A DNA stretch of 64,000 bases from Cololabis saira (Eukaryota > Chordata > Actinopteri > Beloniformes > Belonidae), in assembly GCF_033807715.1 (NCBI RefSeq), contig NC_084596.1, positions 38,542,958 through 38,606,957 of the forward strand, given 5' to 3'. The position numbers and the translations under genes are program-made. This document shows positions 20,520 to 31,700 of this stretch, piece by piece; position 1 is the stretch's first letter; every line of letters starts with the position of its first letter. The notes below the pieces were generated by a model. The model searched no databases, was not told where the DNA came from, and saw nothing but the letters and a program-made list of their open reading frames with translations.

Positions 20520-23500
20520 CGTTTAGATGGTTTTAATCAGAAACACAGGTGTATGTCAAGGCCCCCACTATGATACTTACTGATGACAGAGAACTGTTTG
20601 GAATGGAGCCGCCTAATTGCAGGTTATTTTTTAAAAGTAATATTTGGGAGGTGATTTTAAAGTTTCCAAAGTTGTATCATTAATTTAAGTTGGATGAACT
20701 TATTTCATTTACCGGTACTTGTCACCAGCTGAAACAATTCACTAAAGCCGCTTCGCAATTATCTTTTTTTCAGCACAGACACTCTGGGGCTTAATGGGAT
20801 GGACCTGTGTGTACACTCACTTTATCAGATAGTTGCAACCAGTATGAGTGTGTCAAAATTAATTATTTCTCTAAATGGGTAGGTAAAAAGCAAAACAGCC
20901 GATGACATGACCATGTGTAAACGCCAAACTGCAAACAGATTGGGGTTTAGGGTTTTGTATTAAGGTACTGTTTTAAGAAATCATGAATTTCCAGGGGCAG
21001 CTTTCAATGTACCAACCCCTCAGAATCAGCTATGGCTAATGTGAAAAGCCTTGACAAATTCAGACAGCACAACGCAAGAATAATTTCAGTATTGACTCAT
21101 TTTTATTGTTTCACAGAAAGAATATTTGTAATAAATGGAATCAGTGTGATACTCCAGAACTCAAATAATGTCATGCCGATGCATATCTGTTAGTGAAGTT
21201 TCCATTCTTAAGATCTCTAAATTCACTGGTTACTTACAACCGACAGAGTTGAGACAAATACACGTACCAAAGTTGCTTCATTCACATTAATCAGCTGGTT
21301 ACTATGACACAGTATAAACACATAAAGAATAACATTTTTACCAAGCAAAGCAATACAGAGTTGCATTCACAAATGCTATTTGACATTTTATTTCAGAGGC
21401 ATCTGGGATGGACTTGCACACATTAAAAATGTGTCAGAAAAATCAGTATTCCAGATATTGTTTTGGAAAGAATGAGTACCATAAAAGGTCATAAAGTGAG
21501 CCTCCTATTATGGCAGCAGCAATGCAGAAATATACATTGACATTTTAGAGCAATTTATTCTAAGCATATTTCATGCACCTGTCCCCAAAAGCCAGAGTTC
21601 AGAACCGGTCAAGGCAGACTTATGACAGACCTGTAGCAGTCTGTGTCCATGTTGAAATCAGTTCAAATAGGAATCACAATGAAAATCATGACATTTTGCA
21701 AACTTTGTAGCTGGTGTGATGCTGGCCTCTCTTTCCATCAACTACAGTAAAACCATCAGTTTTAACTTTACTCATCACAAGCCTGTTAGATTGTAGAATG
21801 AAAAGTAAATGTGAGAAAATTGTGCCCCAGATCCTGAACACGATAAGGAAGATGTCGTATCAAAAACAAGGCAATATCTACCGTTGGAAAGTTGTGATAT
21901 ACTCAAGGAGATGAACAACTTTATTAGACTTAAATATTTGTATATGCCTATCATTTTAACAGATGGTCGCTTCCAGCTGTGCTGGGTGGTTGATGAAGCT
22001 GGGATGCACACAAGATGACTTTCCTAATCAAATGCATGCACTATAGTTAATATAAATAATTTGTATGCCCTTGCACTCTGACACCTACACAGTGGGAAAC
22101 CACCTATGCATGTCGTATTCTTCAGTGTACCCACTGATACCTATATTATTGCTATAATTCAACCTAACCTTCAATTCACTTTTTACGTTTCCAGAAATGA
22201 ATGTGGGGTGGTTTGTTTCACTTGCTTCATTTAAAAAAAAAAAAACAACTATGCTATTAATGGCAAATATGAGAAAAAACCCTTTTTGTGTGATTGGGAG
22301 CTTTTATTTAGGTCTTTGAAGTTACTGACAACTCAGCAACTCTGACATAACATAGACCTCTCACTTTGTTTGCTATTCAGATTTGCAGGGTAATGTAACA
22401 TCACATAACAGATTTGAGTAGCATTATTTAGCTTCCTCATCTTTTATCTTTTTCCCAAACATGCCATGCAGCATTACCTATACCTTGGAATTTGGTTGCA
22501 CAAAGTTGAAAAACTAATTTTAAAAGGAGGGGTGCTGTTGAACTATAAAAATTGTTATAATGTCCCCCTTTACCAGCTGATCAGTACCTTTTTGTGCACT
22601 TGACGGAGTCACTTTTTCAATCAGAGTGCACGATCAAAGGACTGTATGATTCTTAAAGTTAATAAGGATTGCTTAGATTAGTGTTTTGCATTAGATTTTT
22701 TTTAGCTGGAGTGGAGCTTAGTCCTGGTTTCTTGTTTGATGGTAACTTGTGGTAGTCAGTTTACTTAAAACATAAAGACCATTTAGCAAGAAGTTAATCA
22801 ATGTTACATTTTTGGTCATTTATTATCAAAAGCTAATAAAAATGAACTGAAATATGACAAAGACAATACATTTCCTTTATTCCAACCCACAGAAACTTTG
22901 CTTTTCAGTCTTTTACATCAGTGTTCTTCAAACTGACTATTTTTGAGCAGCAAATGTTTAATGTTCTGCCTGGCAGCTGTTCATAAATATTGAATGTTTT
23001 TAAGTCCATACTTGTGGTAATTCATTTTGATTAGCTAAACGTATGCAAGCTGAATGTAGCGGACAAATTGCTATGTTCTGGAAAGATTTTGCTCATTCTT
23101 TGTTTGAGTTTCATTTGTTCCTTACACATGCATATAAGTTACCAGTTAATATGGTCGCTAAATCGAACCACCTGTCAAAATACCAAACAGCTGACAAAGA
23201 GGATTAATTATTCAATTCTTGCTTGCTAAATTCTTTTTTTAAATGTACTTTTAATATTTATGTTTTTCTTAATCGAGACAGTTGTCAGCAGTTGCTTTTT
23301 CTAACTTAACTAAACTTAATTTCATTAGTGCTTAATACTACTAGTAAACCTATAGAATCTAATTAAAACTGTTGTATGCCAGGTCTAACCACCTAAGACC
23401 TGGCATACACATATAGTATGTGAACCTCACACATTTTGTTGTCTGTCATAATATTGAATTTCTTAACAGGGCCCAAAGCATCAGAGAAAAAAAATTGCAT

Positions 23501-24497
23501 CAAATCTTAGGAGGTTAAATAAATAATTTGTAACAACACATTATGTGCAAAAGGTGTCATGACATGGCTTGTGCAGCATGACACAAAGGATAACATGCGT
23601 AAAATATTTTTATTTGTTTTTAGGTTGCAGTCAAATGCAAAATAAAAGGTATATCTGTACCACTAAAACCCCTGTAGCTGGCAAAACAAGAACATGGTGG
23701 TCCTCAGCAAACATTGCAGTTACACTGATGCACCCCAGCTGGCAAGAACCTCAGATGTTTCGGGAAACGGAGGTACAAAACTCAGGCGTCACCCACACAC
23801 ACAGGCTTTTAAAAAAAAAAAAAAAGAAGTCTCTTCTTCAGCCTCAAATAAATCTTGCCCACACAATGTTTATGCGTCTACTGTATATGGAAAAGCAAAA
23901 TCTATAGAACGCATCAAAGGTATCTCAAAGACAGACAACTGTATAGAATTATACGCAGAGTCCAGCTTGTTCATTCTTGCCTTATTTTTTCAAGTTACTT
24001 GACAGTCCAAAGGCACTCGTTTTCATCTGTGACTGTGTTTATGGCATTTTTGACAGTGCTTCAAAGTAATCCCATTACAGTGGTCTTCCCGTCAATGTGT
24101 TTGCAAAACAGCTCACAAGTTGTCAAAGACAACAGAATAAATTCTCTCTGGATCCTGCCGCAATGGCTGCTCCACTATCAAAGCCCAGCTTCGATCAAGT
24201 TTCATGTTGAATGTCGACTTTTGTAGCTCTTTGTAGCTCATTCTGCTGCCAGTGTTCCTCAGTACTGTCGGCAAGTGACAATTTAAATATGTAAAAACTA
24301 AAATAGAAAATTAAATCTTGTCAGTGGAAGGAGATCTGGCAGCATCTTGTTCAATTCCATGTTGACTGCTGTCATATGTAAAAACCCACACAATCTGATG
24401 CTGAACCAAGGAGATCAGAGTCTGGGCTGGTACGTGTGACATGCTGTGTTTAGGCAACCTGTATATAGTTCCAGACTTTTCTTTGATACACCAACGG
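20520..24497. other. Long AT-rich stretch without recognisable genes
   Basis: No coding domain, RNA gene or element end is recognised over about 4 kb, except the hairpin at 23373-23409. Frames such as 23569-24226 are longer but overlap in all three plus frames and match no family. It may be intronic sequence. Confidence 0.45.
23373..23409. repeat. Perfect 14-bp inverted repeat (hairpin)
   Basis: TGTATGCCAGGTCT pairs perfectly with AGACCTGGCATACA across a 9-base loop (AACCACCTA). The loop is too short for a MITE with an interior. It could be a cruciform or RNA stem, or the collapsed ends of an element. Confidence 0.8.
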
Positions 24498-25003
24498 TGC
24501 GTCCGAAATGCCATACTAAAAAGTATATACTAAAAACTAAATATCAGTAGTGTGCATTAATTTGGACGTACTATTAAGAGCGCACACGGCACTTCCTGCC
24601 GTTGGGAGGAGGGGAGGGGGGGGTTGTTACCATGGTAACCTGTCACAGCACCGGTAGCAGTGCTCTGCTCCGCTCTTTCCCGTTTATTCTGGCCGAAACA
24701 AGATGACATTATATAATATTATTAAATACGAATATTATAATATTAATATTATATAATAATATTATTATACTTAATATTATACTTATGACATATACGTATC
24801 ACTTAGCAACCAAACGCCGCTGCATTGCATTGTGTGAAGTTTCTGCTCAGCTAGTGTCCATCAATCCACACTAAAAAAATTATCCGGAATGAGTATGAAT
24901 AGAGCATACTATTGAGTACGTTTTAATGTTCCGTACGCACTAAAAAATCTCGCATACTCATTTTGCATACTCATTAGGGTGGAAGTATGGAATTTCGGAC
25001 GCA
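24498..25003. mobile_element. MITE with TGCGTCCGAAAT...CCATACT ends
   Basis: The left end TGCGTCCGAAATGCCATACT and the right end AGTATGGAATTTCGGACGCA are inverted repeats with one mismatch. The centre holds an AT-rich palindromic segment (about 24705-24785) and CATACTCATTTTGCATACTC repeats. A target duplication could not be fixed. The family is common in teleosts; its superfamily is uncertain. Confidence 0.7.
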
Positions 25004-25757
25004 GCCCAAGACTTCCTGTATGTCCGTCTCCTTTTATGTTCCTCTACTCTCACTACAGTATGTAAGAACTCTGAAAGTAGAGTTTAATGAAATTAAATAT
25101 GGACCGAAAATTGTGTAAGAATATTGATGTTCATGTACACAAAGCTGGAGCATCACACTTAATTCTGATCTGACAGTGCTTGAGATGGTTGATGCAAGCG
25201 TGAGTGTTGGAAACTGAAAAAACAAGAAAAAGGGAGCACTGATAGTATTATGTACCAGGAAAGAGAGGCTAGATGCAACCCAATGCATCCATTAATGAAG
25301 TGTCTTTTATCTTAAAGAACAGAACACGACTGTAGAAGAAAGAACTATTCAAGTTAATACTATTACATTCTTTACCCATTGATCATTTACCCAGCATGAC
25401 TTTTTCTTTAGTGATAAAGCTGGAATCCTGCTGGAAACCCTCAGAATTTTACTTCTTACTTTGATTAACTTTGTTGTGCAATTATTTTTGGATGGGAAAA
25501 AATATGGCCAGTAAGAAATAAAAGTATTAAAATAAAACTTTTACCGCCCTCCTCTGTAGATGTAACAGGCTCCAAGCAACCGGGTCCATGAATGGACAAG
25601 TGCAAAGCTTTGAAGTATTTTAACCATTAGACTGCTACAGTTCATTTAAATTACAGTTCTAAATATTGCAAGTTGTTCAATTAACTGCACTAAATGAAAA
25701 TATAAGAGAACACAGTTAACAGAGACTAAAGTATTCAGGCACCAGTTAATACCATCT
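25004..25757. other. No recognisable gene
   Basis: AT-rich spacer between two MITEs with no recognisable coding or RNA signal. Confidence 0.5.
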
Positions 25758-25761
25758 TTAA

Positions 25762-26272
25762 AGGGGACCTATTATGGGATCTAATACCTATTTTAAACAG
25801 GCCTTGAATGTCTTAAAAACAAGCTTTTGATTGTTTTTGCTAAATAAATTAGAAATTCAGCCTCTGAGCCATGTCTTTATCATCCCAGTCTCTAACCTCA
25901 TTATCTATGCAGGATTCTGAGTGGGCGGGGCTATGATAATGAGGCACTGTGCTGATTGGCTGCCTGAATGACGCGATACACCGCTACAAAAAAATGGCGG
26001 AAGCTCCGGCCGGTGGAGTTAGTTGTGGGTGTGGTTTCACGCATCGGAGGCCGACCTATGTAAATCGGGCCCATCGTTACGTAACGAAAGGGAGCAGATT
26101 CTTAACGGCTCGTAGATGCCGCAGCACACTGGACGGCTCATCCGGGCGGCTGTACAGACACTGCAGAATTTGGTTGCTTTCCTCCTTCTCTGAGTTGGCA
26201 GGCTGAGGGGAAACCACTTTATATACTGTATGTTAAAGCATGAAAAAACTGTTTTTTCATAATAGGTCCCCT
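25762..26272. mobile_element. TTAA-flanked MITE (AGGGGACCTATTATG family), intact copy
   Basis: Perfect terminal repeats AGGGGACCTATTATG and CATAATAGGTCCCCT stand between TTAA at 25758-25761 and 26273-26276. The 511-bp interior has a GC-rich middle including ATGGCGGAAGCTCCGGCCGG. A second, inverted copy with large insertions is at 59273-60706. The TTAA flanks suggest piggyBac or Kolobok; no transposase is present. Confidence 0.85.
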
Positions 26273-26276
26273 TTAA

Positions 26277-27257
26277 GTGGTGTTGCTCTGACTGAAATTT
26301 CAAAGAACTCATCCAAACCTACAATTATCTTCTATCTGCGTCTCTGTCTGATCCTGAGGCAGCCGTGTACAGCACAGTCAACCTCCTCTCTGAGGACATT
26401 GTTCACCGAAAATCAAGCCACAAATGTCCTTATGGAATCAGTCCCTGACGATGAAAGAGTACAATTCATTAACTTCTACTTTGACAGTTTATCCACAGAG
26501 AAGCCCTTTCACAACTTGTTTTGGTAAATCTAGTTTCTGCTTATCACTCTTCTTCAAACTCTGAAATAAAAACTTTTATGTCAAAATAAAATAAAGTGCT
26601 TCCTTCATCTCTCTTCTGGTTTCTTTCCTTTTATTGCTGCTGTTTGTGTCGTGAACTGGGGCCTCATTTATATCCGTTGCACACTGACTCTATGAGATGC
26701 GTATGACACTTCCCACGCCAAAGATGGAATTTATAAAAAAGTGGGTGACAGGGAAATTCATACACCTCCACAGAAACTCTGAAGTGCAATGACAATAAAT
26801 GCTTTAAACTTTGAACTTTGCAGGCGTTTTTGAAAACAAATCAAACTTTTCAGCACAAATGCTGATGAATGATGATGGCAGAAATCTGCAGTGGAACATT
26901 GCTGTCAGCCAACCAGTCGGTGGACCATTCCAGTGCCAACCCGAGTCTTCTTGGGGTTTTCTGCCACTCAGGTCTTTCTAAAGACAGTTGGCTGACATTT
27001 AAATTCATGACTCAGCACACTACTTTTTTTTAAGCCCCCTTTAGGAATTCAACAACTTGGTTTGGTTCAATCAGTGGTCTGTGACAACACAACTGTCACT
27101 TTGCTCCCTAATGACTGACATATTTAAAAGGATCATTAGAATGAGTTATTATACATAAAAGTTAAGACTAAAAGAAAACCTCTAATACTCAATTTCTCAA
27201 ATGTTATTGACACAATTGACTGCACTCACATTGCCATATGGGCTCTGTTTGATAATG
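26277..27257. other. No recognisable gene
   Basis: Ordinary AT-rich DNA. The plus frame 26240-26527 partly lies in the preceding element and matches no family. Confidence 0.5.
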
Positions 27258-27262
27258 AATGA

Positions 27263-28175
27263 TGTGGCAGGGTGGAGGAGCAGCCACTCAGCTGATTGGG
27301 CACACCTGGTGGTGCAGCAGCCGACAGGCCATGAGGCGGAGGCTGCAGGCCAACAAGCGACGGCTCCTGAGGCGGCTCCTGAGGCGGCTCCTGAGGCGGC
27401 CCCAGCGACGGCGGGACCCGCAGCGCGACCCACCCCGGTACCACGCCTGAGGTTCGTCACGGCAGTCCTGGAGGCAGAGGTCGTGGAGGCGGAGACGTCG
27501 GTCGCGGAGGCGGAGACGTCGGTCGCGGAGGCGGAGACGTCGGTCGCGGAGGCGGAGGCGGAGACGGAGACGTCGGTCGCCGAGGCGGAGACGTTGGTCG
27601 CCGAGGCGGTCCTGGACACGCCGGCTCCGGAGGCGGACCAGCTGCTGGAGCAGTGCTGCGTCGGGGAGGGGGTGGTCCTGGGCGCACCCCGGCTAGGGCC
27701 GTGGATGCCGTCTGGCCCGAGGCCACCCTGGGCCCAGTCCCGAGAGCGGCCCTCTCGGCGGTTGGCCCGACGCCGAGGGCGACCTCCCGACCGGTCTCTG
27801 TGGTCGGCCGAATCTGGAAGGCCCGGAGGTTCAGATGGCGGTTCCTGGCTTCCTCTCCCGCTCCGGGGGGGTGGAGGGGGGAGTTGGCTAGGCCGGATGG
27901 TCCCCGGCCTGAGTTGGGCGATGGGGGTGTGTGGCAGGGTGGATGAGGAGCCACTCAGCTTATTGTGCACACCTGTGCCCAATCAGCCTCTCCACCCTGC
28001 CTGCCTTCATAAAGAGCAGCTGCACACCAGCAAGAGGGCTGCTGGGAGAGGTCTCATGTCTCTGCTGAAGGTTCTGCTGGTGCACGTGTGTCTGTGGAAG
28101 AATAAAGGAGTTCCTGCACTAAACCCTGAGTCCTCTGTCCTGTCGGGTGACCCCCGTAGCACTAGCCTTGCTACA
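27263..28175 (+). mobile_element. Internally deleted LTR retrotransposon with perfect 5-bp TSD
   Basis: The unit begins TGTGGCAGGGTGGAGGAG and ends CTAGCCTTGCTACA, with perfect AATGA repeats outside (27258-27262 and 28176-28180). Only about the first 46 bp of the 5' LTR remain; the rest of it, the primer site and nearly all gag-pol are deleted. A complete 3' LTR occupies 27930-28175. Between them lies a very GC-rich block (about 27310-27929) with a 12-bp repeat CTCCTGAGGCGG (x3, 27364-27400) and a 21-bp repeat around GAGGCGGAGACGTCGGTCGC (about 27478-27620). The long open frames on both strands (for example 27201-28226) run through both LTRs and are a consequence of GC content and the 21-bp period. 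Confidence 0.85.
27930..28175 (+). repeat. 3' LTR of the 27.3-kb element
   Basis: The 246-bp LTR has the same ends as the solo LTR at 1711-1945. It has a TATA-like ATAAAG (about 28009), an AATAAA signal (about 28101) and the terminal CCCCGTAGCACTAGCCTTGC. A short purine run ATGGGGGTG precedes it, in the position of a polypurine tract. Confidence 0.8.
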
Positions 28176-28398
28176 AATGAATTCATGAGTATAACAGCAC
28201 ATGCAATCAATAAATGTACAGTTTAAATCACACTCCAGCTTGACCCTCAATGGTTTGACATAATGGCCTGGTTTAACACATGTCTCTTTATTCTTACTTT
28301 AACAGAGTAGTAAATGTGTGAGGTGGCTGGTGCTTTGATAAGTTTGATTAACTTCACAACCTATTTGAATACATGATGTATGGAGTTTGACTATCAGC

Positions 28399-28975
28399 TT
28401 GGCCTGGGCAATACACCGAAAATTAACCGTTACCAACATTCACTGCGATGACCGCCGTCAATTTTCCCATGTCGGTAAATTCTGTGTTTTGATTTAAAAA
28501 AAAAAAAAGAAAAACATATTTTTGTCTGACTGTGTGCTGATAGGCTAGTTTCATTCCCCTTTAAGACGGTGTGTGTTTAATCACATGACTCCTCAACCAG
28601 TCTAAACGAGAACGGAAACCCAAGAAAATGGCTGATGGTTCAAATGAAGAAGCGGCTGATATAACAGGGCTGTCTAGTGTGAGACTCGCGCATTTCACAC
28701 ACTCACGCCACACATGGCATTTCTCATGCTGAGAAACTGACTTCAGCACACAGTAACTCCAACAGCCCATCTTACAAACGAGTCACAGCACGCTACCGTG
28801 CGCTGAGCCTTCAACTCAGAGCAGCTGTCTAAAGTTACCTACCAATCAGCCAATCTGAAAATATACATTTTTGTTGCCGGTTAAGGGTTATCGTACATTT
28901 ATTATCATAAAGATAGAGAGATAAAACTGCCCAATTTATCGTGACAATGATTTGAGGTCATATCGCCCAGGCCTA
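28399..28975. mobile_element. hAT MITE with perfect 8-bp TSD CTATCAGC
   Basis: Ends are TTGGCCTGGGCAATA and, inverted, TAGGCCTGGGCGATA, flanked by CTATCAGC at 28391-28398 and 28976-28983. The 577-bp interior has no transposase. The minus-strand frame 28561-28770 is not recognised. Confidence 0.88.
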
Positions 28976-28983
28976 CTATCAGC

Positions 28984-31122
28984 TATTGCAGGAGGCAGTG
29001 TCGTATAAATATGCAGGGCCAATTTGCTTTGACTATTTAGGGATGGATGAACACATAAAGGTGGTACAGTATGTGAGAATTTCCAACTAATACAGTTTAC
29101 GATTGGCTGGGATTTGTGAAGTCAAAATAGTATGTAAATGTGCATTTGCAGCGTTTTATATATTTATGATTAGTTGTTTCCATAGGCAGTTTCAAGCTTT
29201 CAAAGCTGGTATTTACTTTTGAGCCTGGTTTATTCTTCACTGTCCATCCTACAGCATAGTGGGGACTTTCACCTCCTCTACAAATTAACTGTTAATACAC
29301 ATCATGTCAACCATAAGAAAAGCGATTGGTCTGAGTGGTACCATTGTTCTTTGTCTTTACATTTACTGCCACTTTTTATTTTGTTGTTTTCAAGCTAGAA
29401 TGAGAGGCTGCATTACATATGCTTTATTTGCTCTTTTGTTATGTATGAGCTACATATAGAAAGTACACAAAGGCGCAGCACTACAAGCTGCAGTGCTGCA
29501 GAAAAAGAACTTGCATAAAAGCTGTAAAAGCATAAGCGGCAACAATGACGTAGGGCCTTACAGTAGGCTACATGCATAGTTGTTATACAGAAGCATAGAT
29601 CTGTCTTTAGTAAAGATTTTGCACACACTTTACAACTGCCACTGTTTTTTTTCCCTCTAGAATATTTTGACAAGCCGAGGTATCAGGCCTGAGCCAGCGC
29701 CGCAGCAGCCAGGAGAGGTTTTAGTATTCACCGCTGACAGGATATGACAGCTTCACAAGCATGGACATCATATTTCACAGCATTCAGATCATCCGTGAGT
29801 TGTTCACAAGTAGGAAACACTGTTTTCTGTATGAACATAAGTCTGTCCATTCTCTTCCTAAACAATCTGATGCTACTCTCTCAGACATTTGAATCTCTTT
29901 TTTTCTCTGTCTTGTCTCTGCTCTGCTTTTCATTCTGCAAAATGTTGTTAAACATGTGTGTGGCCAGGGACCCGGCAAAGCATGCCACTCCGGAGGAGTT
30001 ACAGACTTGCATCATCACGCTCACAAAAGTCAGCCAAACTAACACCTGAACAGGCAGGCGTCAGGATTGGTGTGTAGAGGGGCAGAGACCTAACAACAGG
30101 AGTAAACGATAAAGTCTAAGGACATCCACCAACCCACAAAAGAGGCGTCCAATAACGAGGACAAGTAAACCAATACGTGACAAAACAAGAGAACAAAATA
30201 TAAAGCAAATAAACCATAATCAAAATCCGAGACCATGACAGTAGCTGGTTTGAGTTAATCTCCCCCCCAATGCTCCGTCTCTCAGTCAGGGCTGCATCAG
30301 ATATCATCTTCTGTTACAGGAAAGAGAAGAGCACGCATTCTGTCTAGAAAGGACTCGGCTCACCTCGACCGGCTGTGTGCTTATGGACTCGTACCTCAAA
30401 TGTTCTTTGGCATTTGGTTAACTGGGAGGAACTGGTTTATAAAAAAAAAAAAAAAAAAAACGTGTACTATGTGCCATCTCTACAATAACCATCAAGGAGA
30501 TCATGGGCACAACTTCCAACTTCAGTTGTCATCTGGTAAGAATTCATCCAGTGAAGTAAAAGCTTCAATAATTTTTGCCCAGTTTACAGCAGAGAAAGAG
30601 AGAACTTTGTTTGACTGTGGGGACGCCTGCCCACCAGTGAACGAGAGTTACAACTCACTTTTGTAGTCATTTTTCACAGGCGGCTCGCCAGTTATTGACA
30701 TGCGGAGCTGCAACTGCCGCTGTAGCCTGCAGACGTTACAACAGGACTAAATCTGTTACAGATGTGAACTTGCCACTGTCAGGCGATGCATTTAGCCATT
30801 AAGTTAACTTTTCTTTTTTTAATGTAAATATTATTGATTTCACCTTACCAGGGACAGGCTATACACTTAATGATGGTTACTAATTTCAGGTAGTCGGAGA
30901 AGAAATTCTTAAAGGGTTTGGGTAAATATTTCCATTAAAAAAAAAATGCTTAAGAGGGACTTTGACAGTGAAAGTAAACAGCTGTGTCATTTGGGTTGGA
31001 TTAGACTAAAGCCTGATTCATGCTTCCGCGTAGCAGCTATATGCATGTAGGCTTTGCGTCGCTCTGTAAATACACCACCAATTGCTGGGCAGCAGTGTAG
31101 GTTCTCTTTCTGCAGCGCGGTT
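28984..31122. other. No secure gene; one exon-like segment and a Harbinger-like scrap
   Basis: A 54-bp segment at 29741-29794 is bounded by CAG and GTGAGT and stays open in one reading (YDSFTSMDIIFHSIQII). It has no recognised homologue and no second exon, so it is only a candidate. An A run lies at 30441-30460. At 31008-31030 GCCTGATTCATGCTTCCGCG looks like one worn end of the Harbinger MITE family. Confidence 0.35.
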
Positions 31123-31130
31123 GCTCACAG

Positions 31131-31583
31131 TAAGGCTGCACGATTCTGGACAAAATGAGAATCACGATTTTTTTTGCTTATAATTGAGATCACGATTCTC
31201 TCACGATTTTTTTCCAATATAAAATTTATTGCACTTATTACTTTAACTTGCAACAGCTGAACAAAAATATAATAACAATAAACATCTCTTGTCTTCTTTA
31301 CACAAACCTTTGAATAATTTAAACAATAATAACAATTTTGAACAATATTTGTTCCTCCCTGAGTTGAACACCCTTTCAGAAAGGGGACTTGTAACAGATC
31401 CTGTAGTTCTGAGGCAACAAATTATTCCTCTGGCTGGGATGAACCCCCCATTGCCTTTTGCTGCTATTAAGAAGCTGCCGATACAAAAGGTAAACGTTAC
31501 AAAAAATATGATGGTGCCTGATAAAAGACTGGCATCAACTTTGTAACAGCTGACATTGAACATAAAAACAATAAACATCAAAA

Positions 31584-31614
<31 letters not shown>

Positions 31615-31692
31615 GTCGTCATTTGGAAATGAGATTGCGTTCAAGCATGAATCGAGATCGCAATTTTTTTAACGATTAATCGTGCAGCCCTA
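31131..31692. mobile_element. hAT MITE with perfect 8-bp TSD GCTCACAG
   Basis: The left end TAAGGCTGCACGATT and right end AATCGTGCAGCCCTA are inverted repeats. They are flanked by GCTCACAG at 31123-31130 and 31693-31700. An AAAT repeat (about 31587-31613) lies in the right half. Frames on both strands in the 562-bp interior do not match a transposase. Confidence 0.9.
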
Positions 31693-31700
31693 GCTCACAG

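Noticed and set aside
23569..24226. Three overlapping plus-strand frames of 102-123 residues
   Set aside because: Open in all three frames over the same DNA, without motif or splice support; best seen as chance.
27201..28226. 341-residue open frame with repeated TSVAEAE-like heptads
   Set aside because: It starts outside the element and reads through both LTRs. The 21-bp repeat and high GC content leave several frames open on both strands, so openness is not evidence of coding.
31243..31644. 133-residue minus-strand membrane-like frame
   Set aside because: It lies within the hAT MITE 31131-31692 and includes translated AAAT repeat; hydrophobicity is due to T-rich codons.
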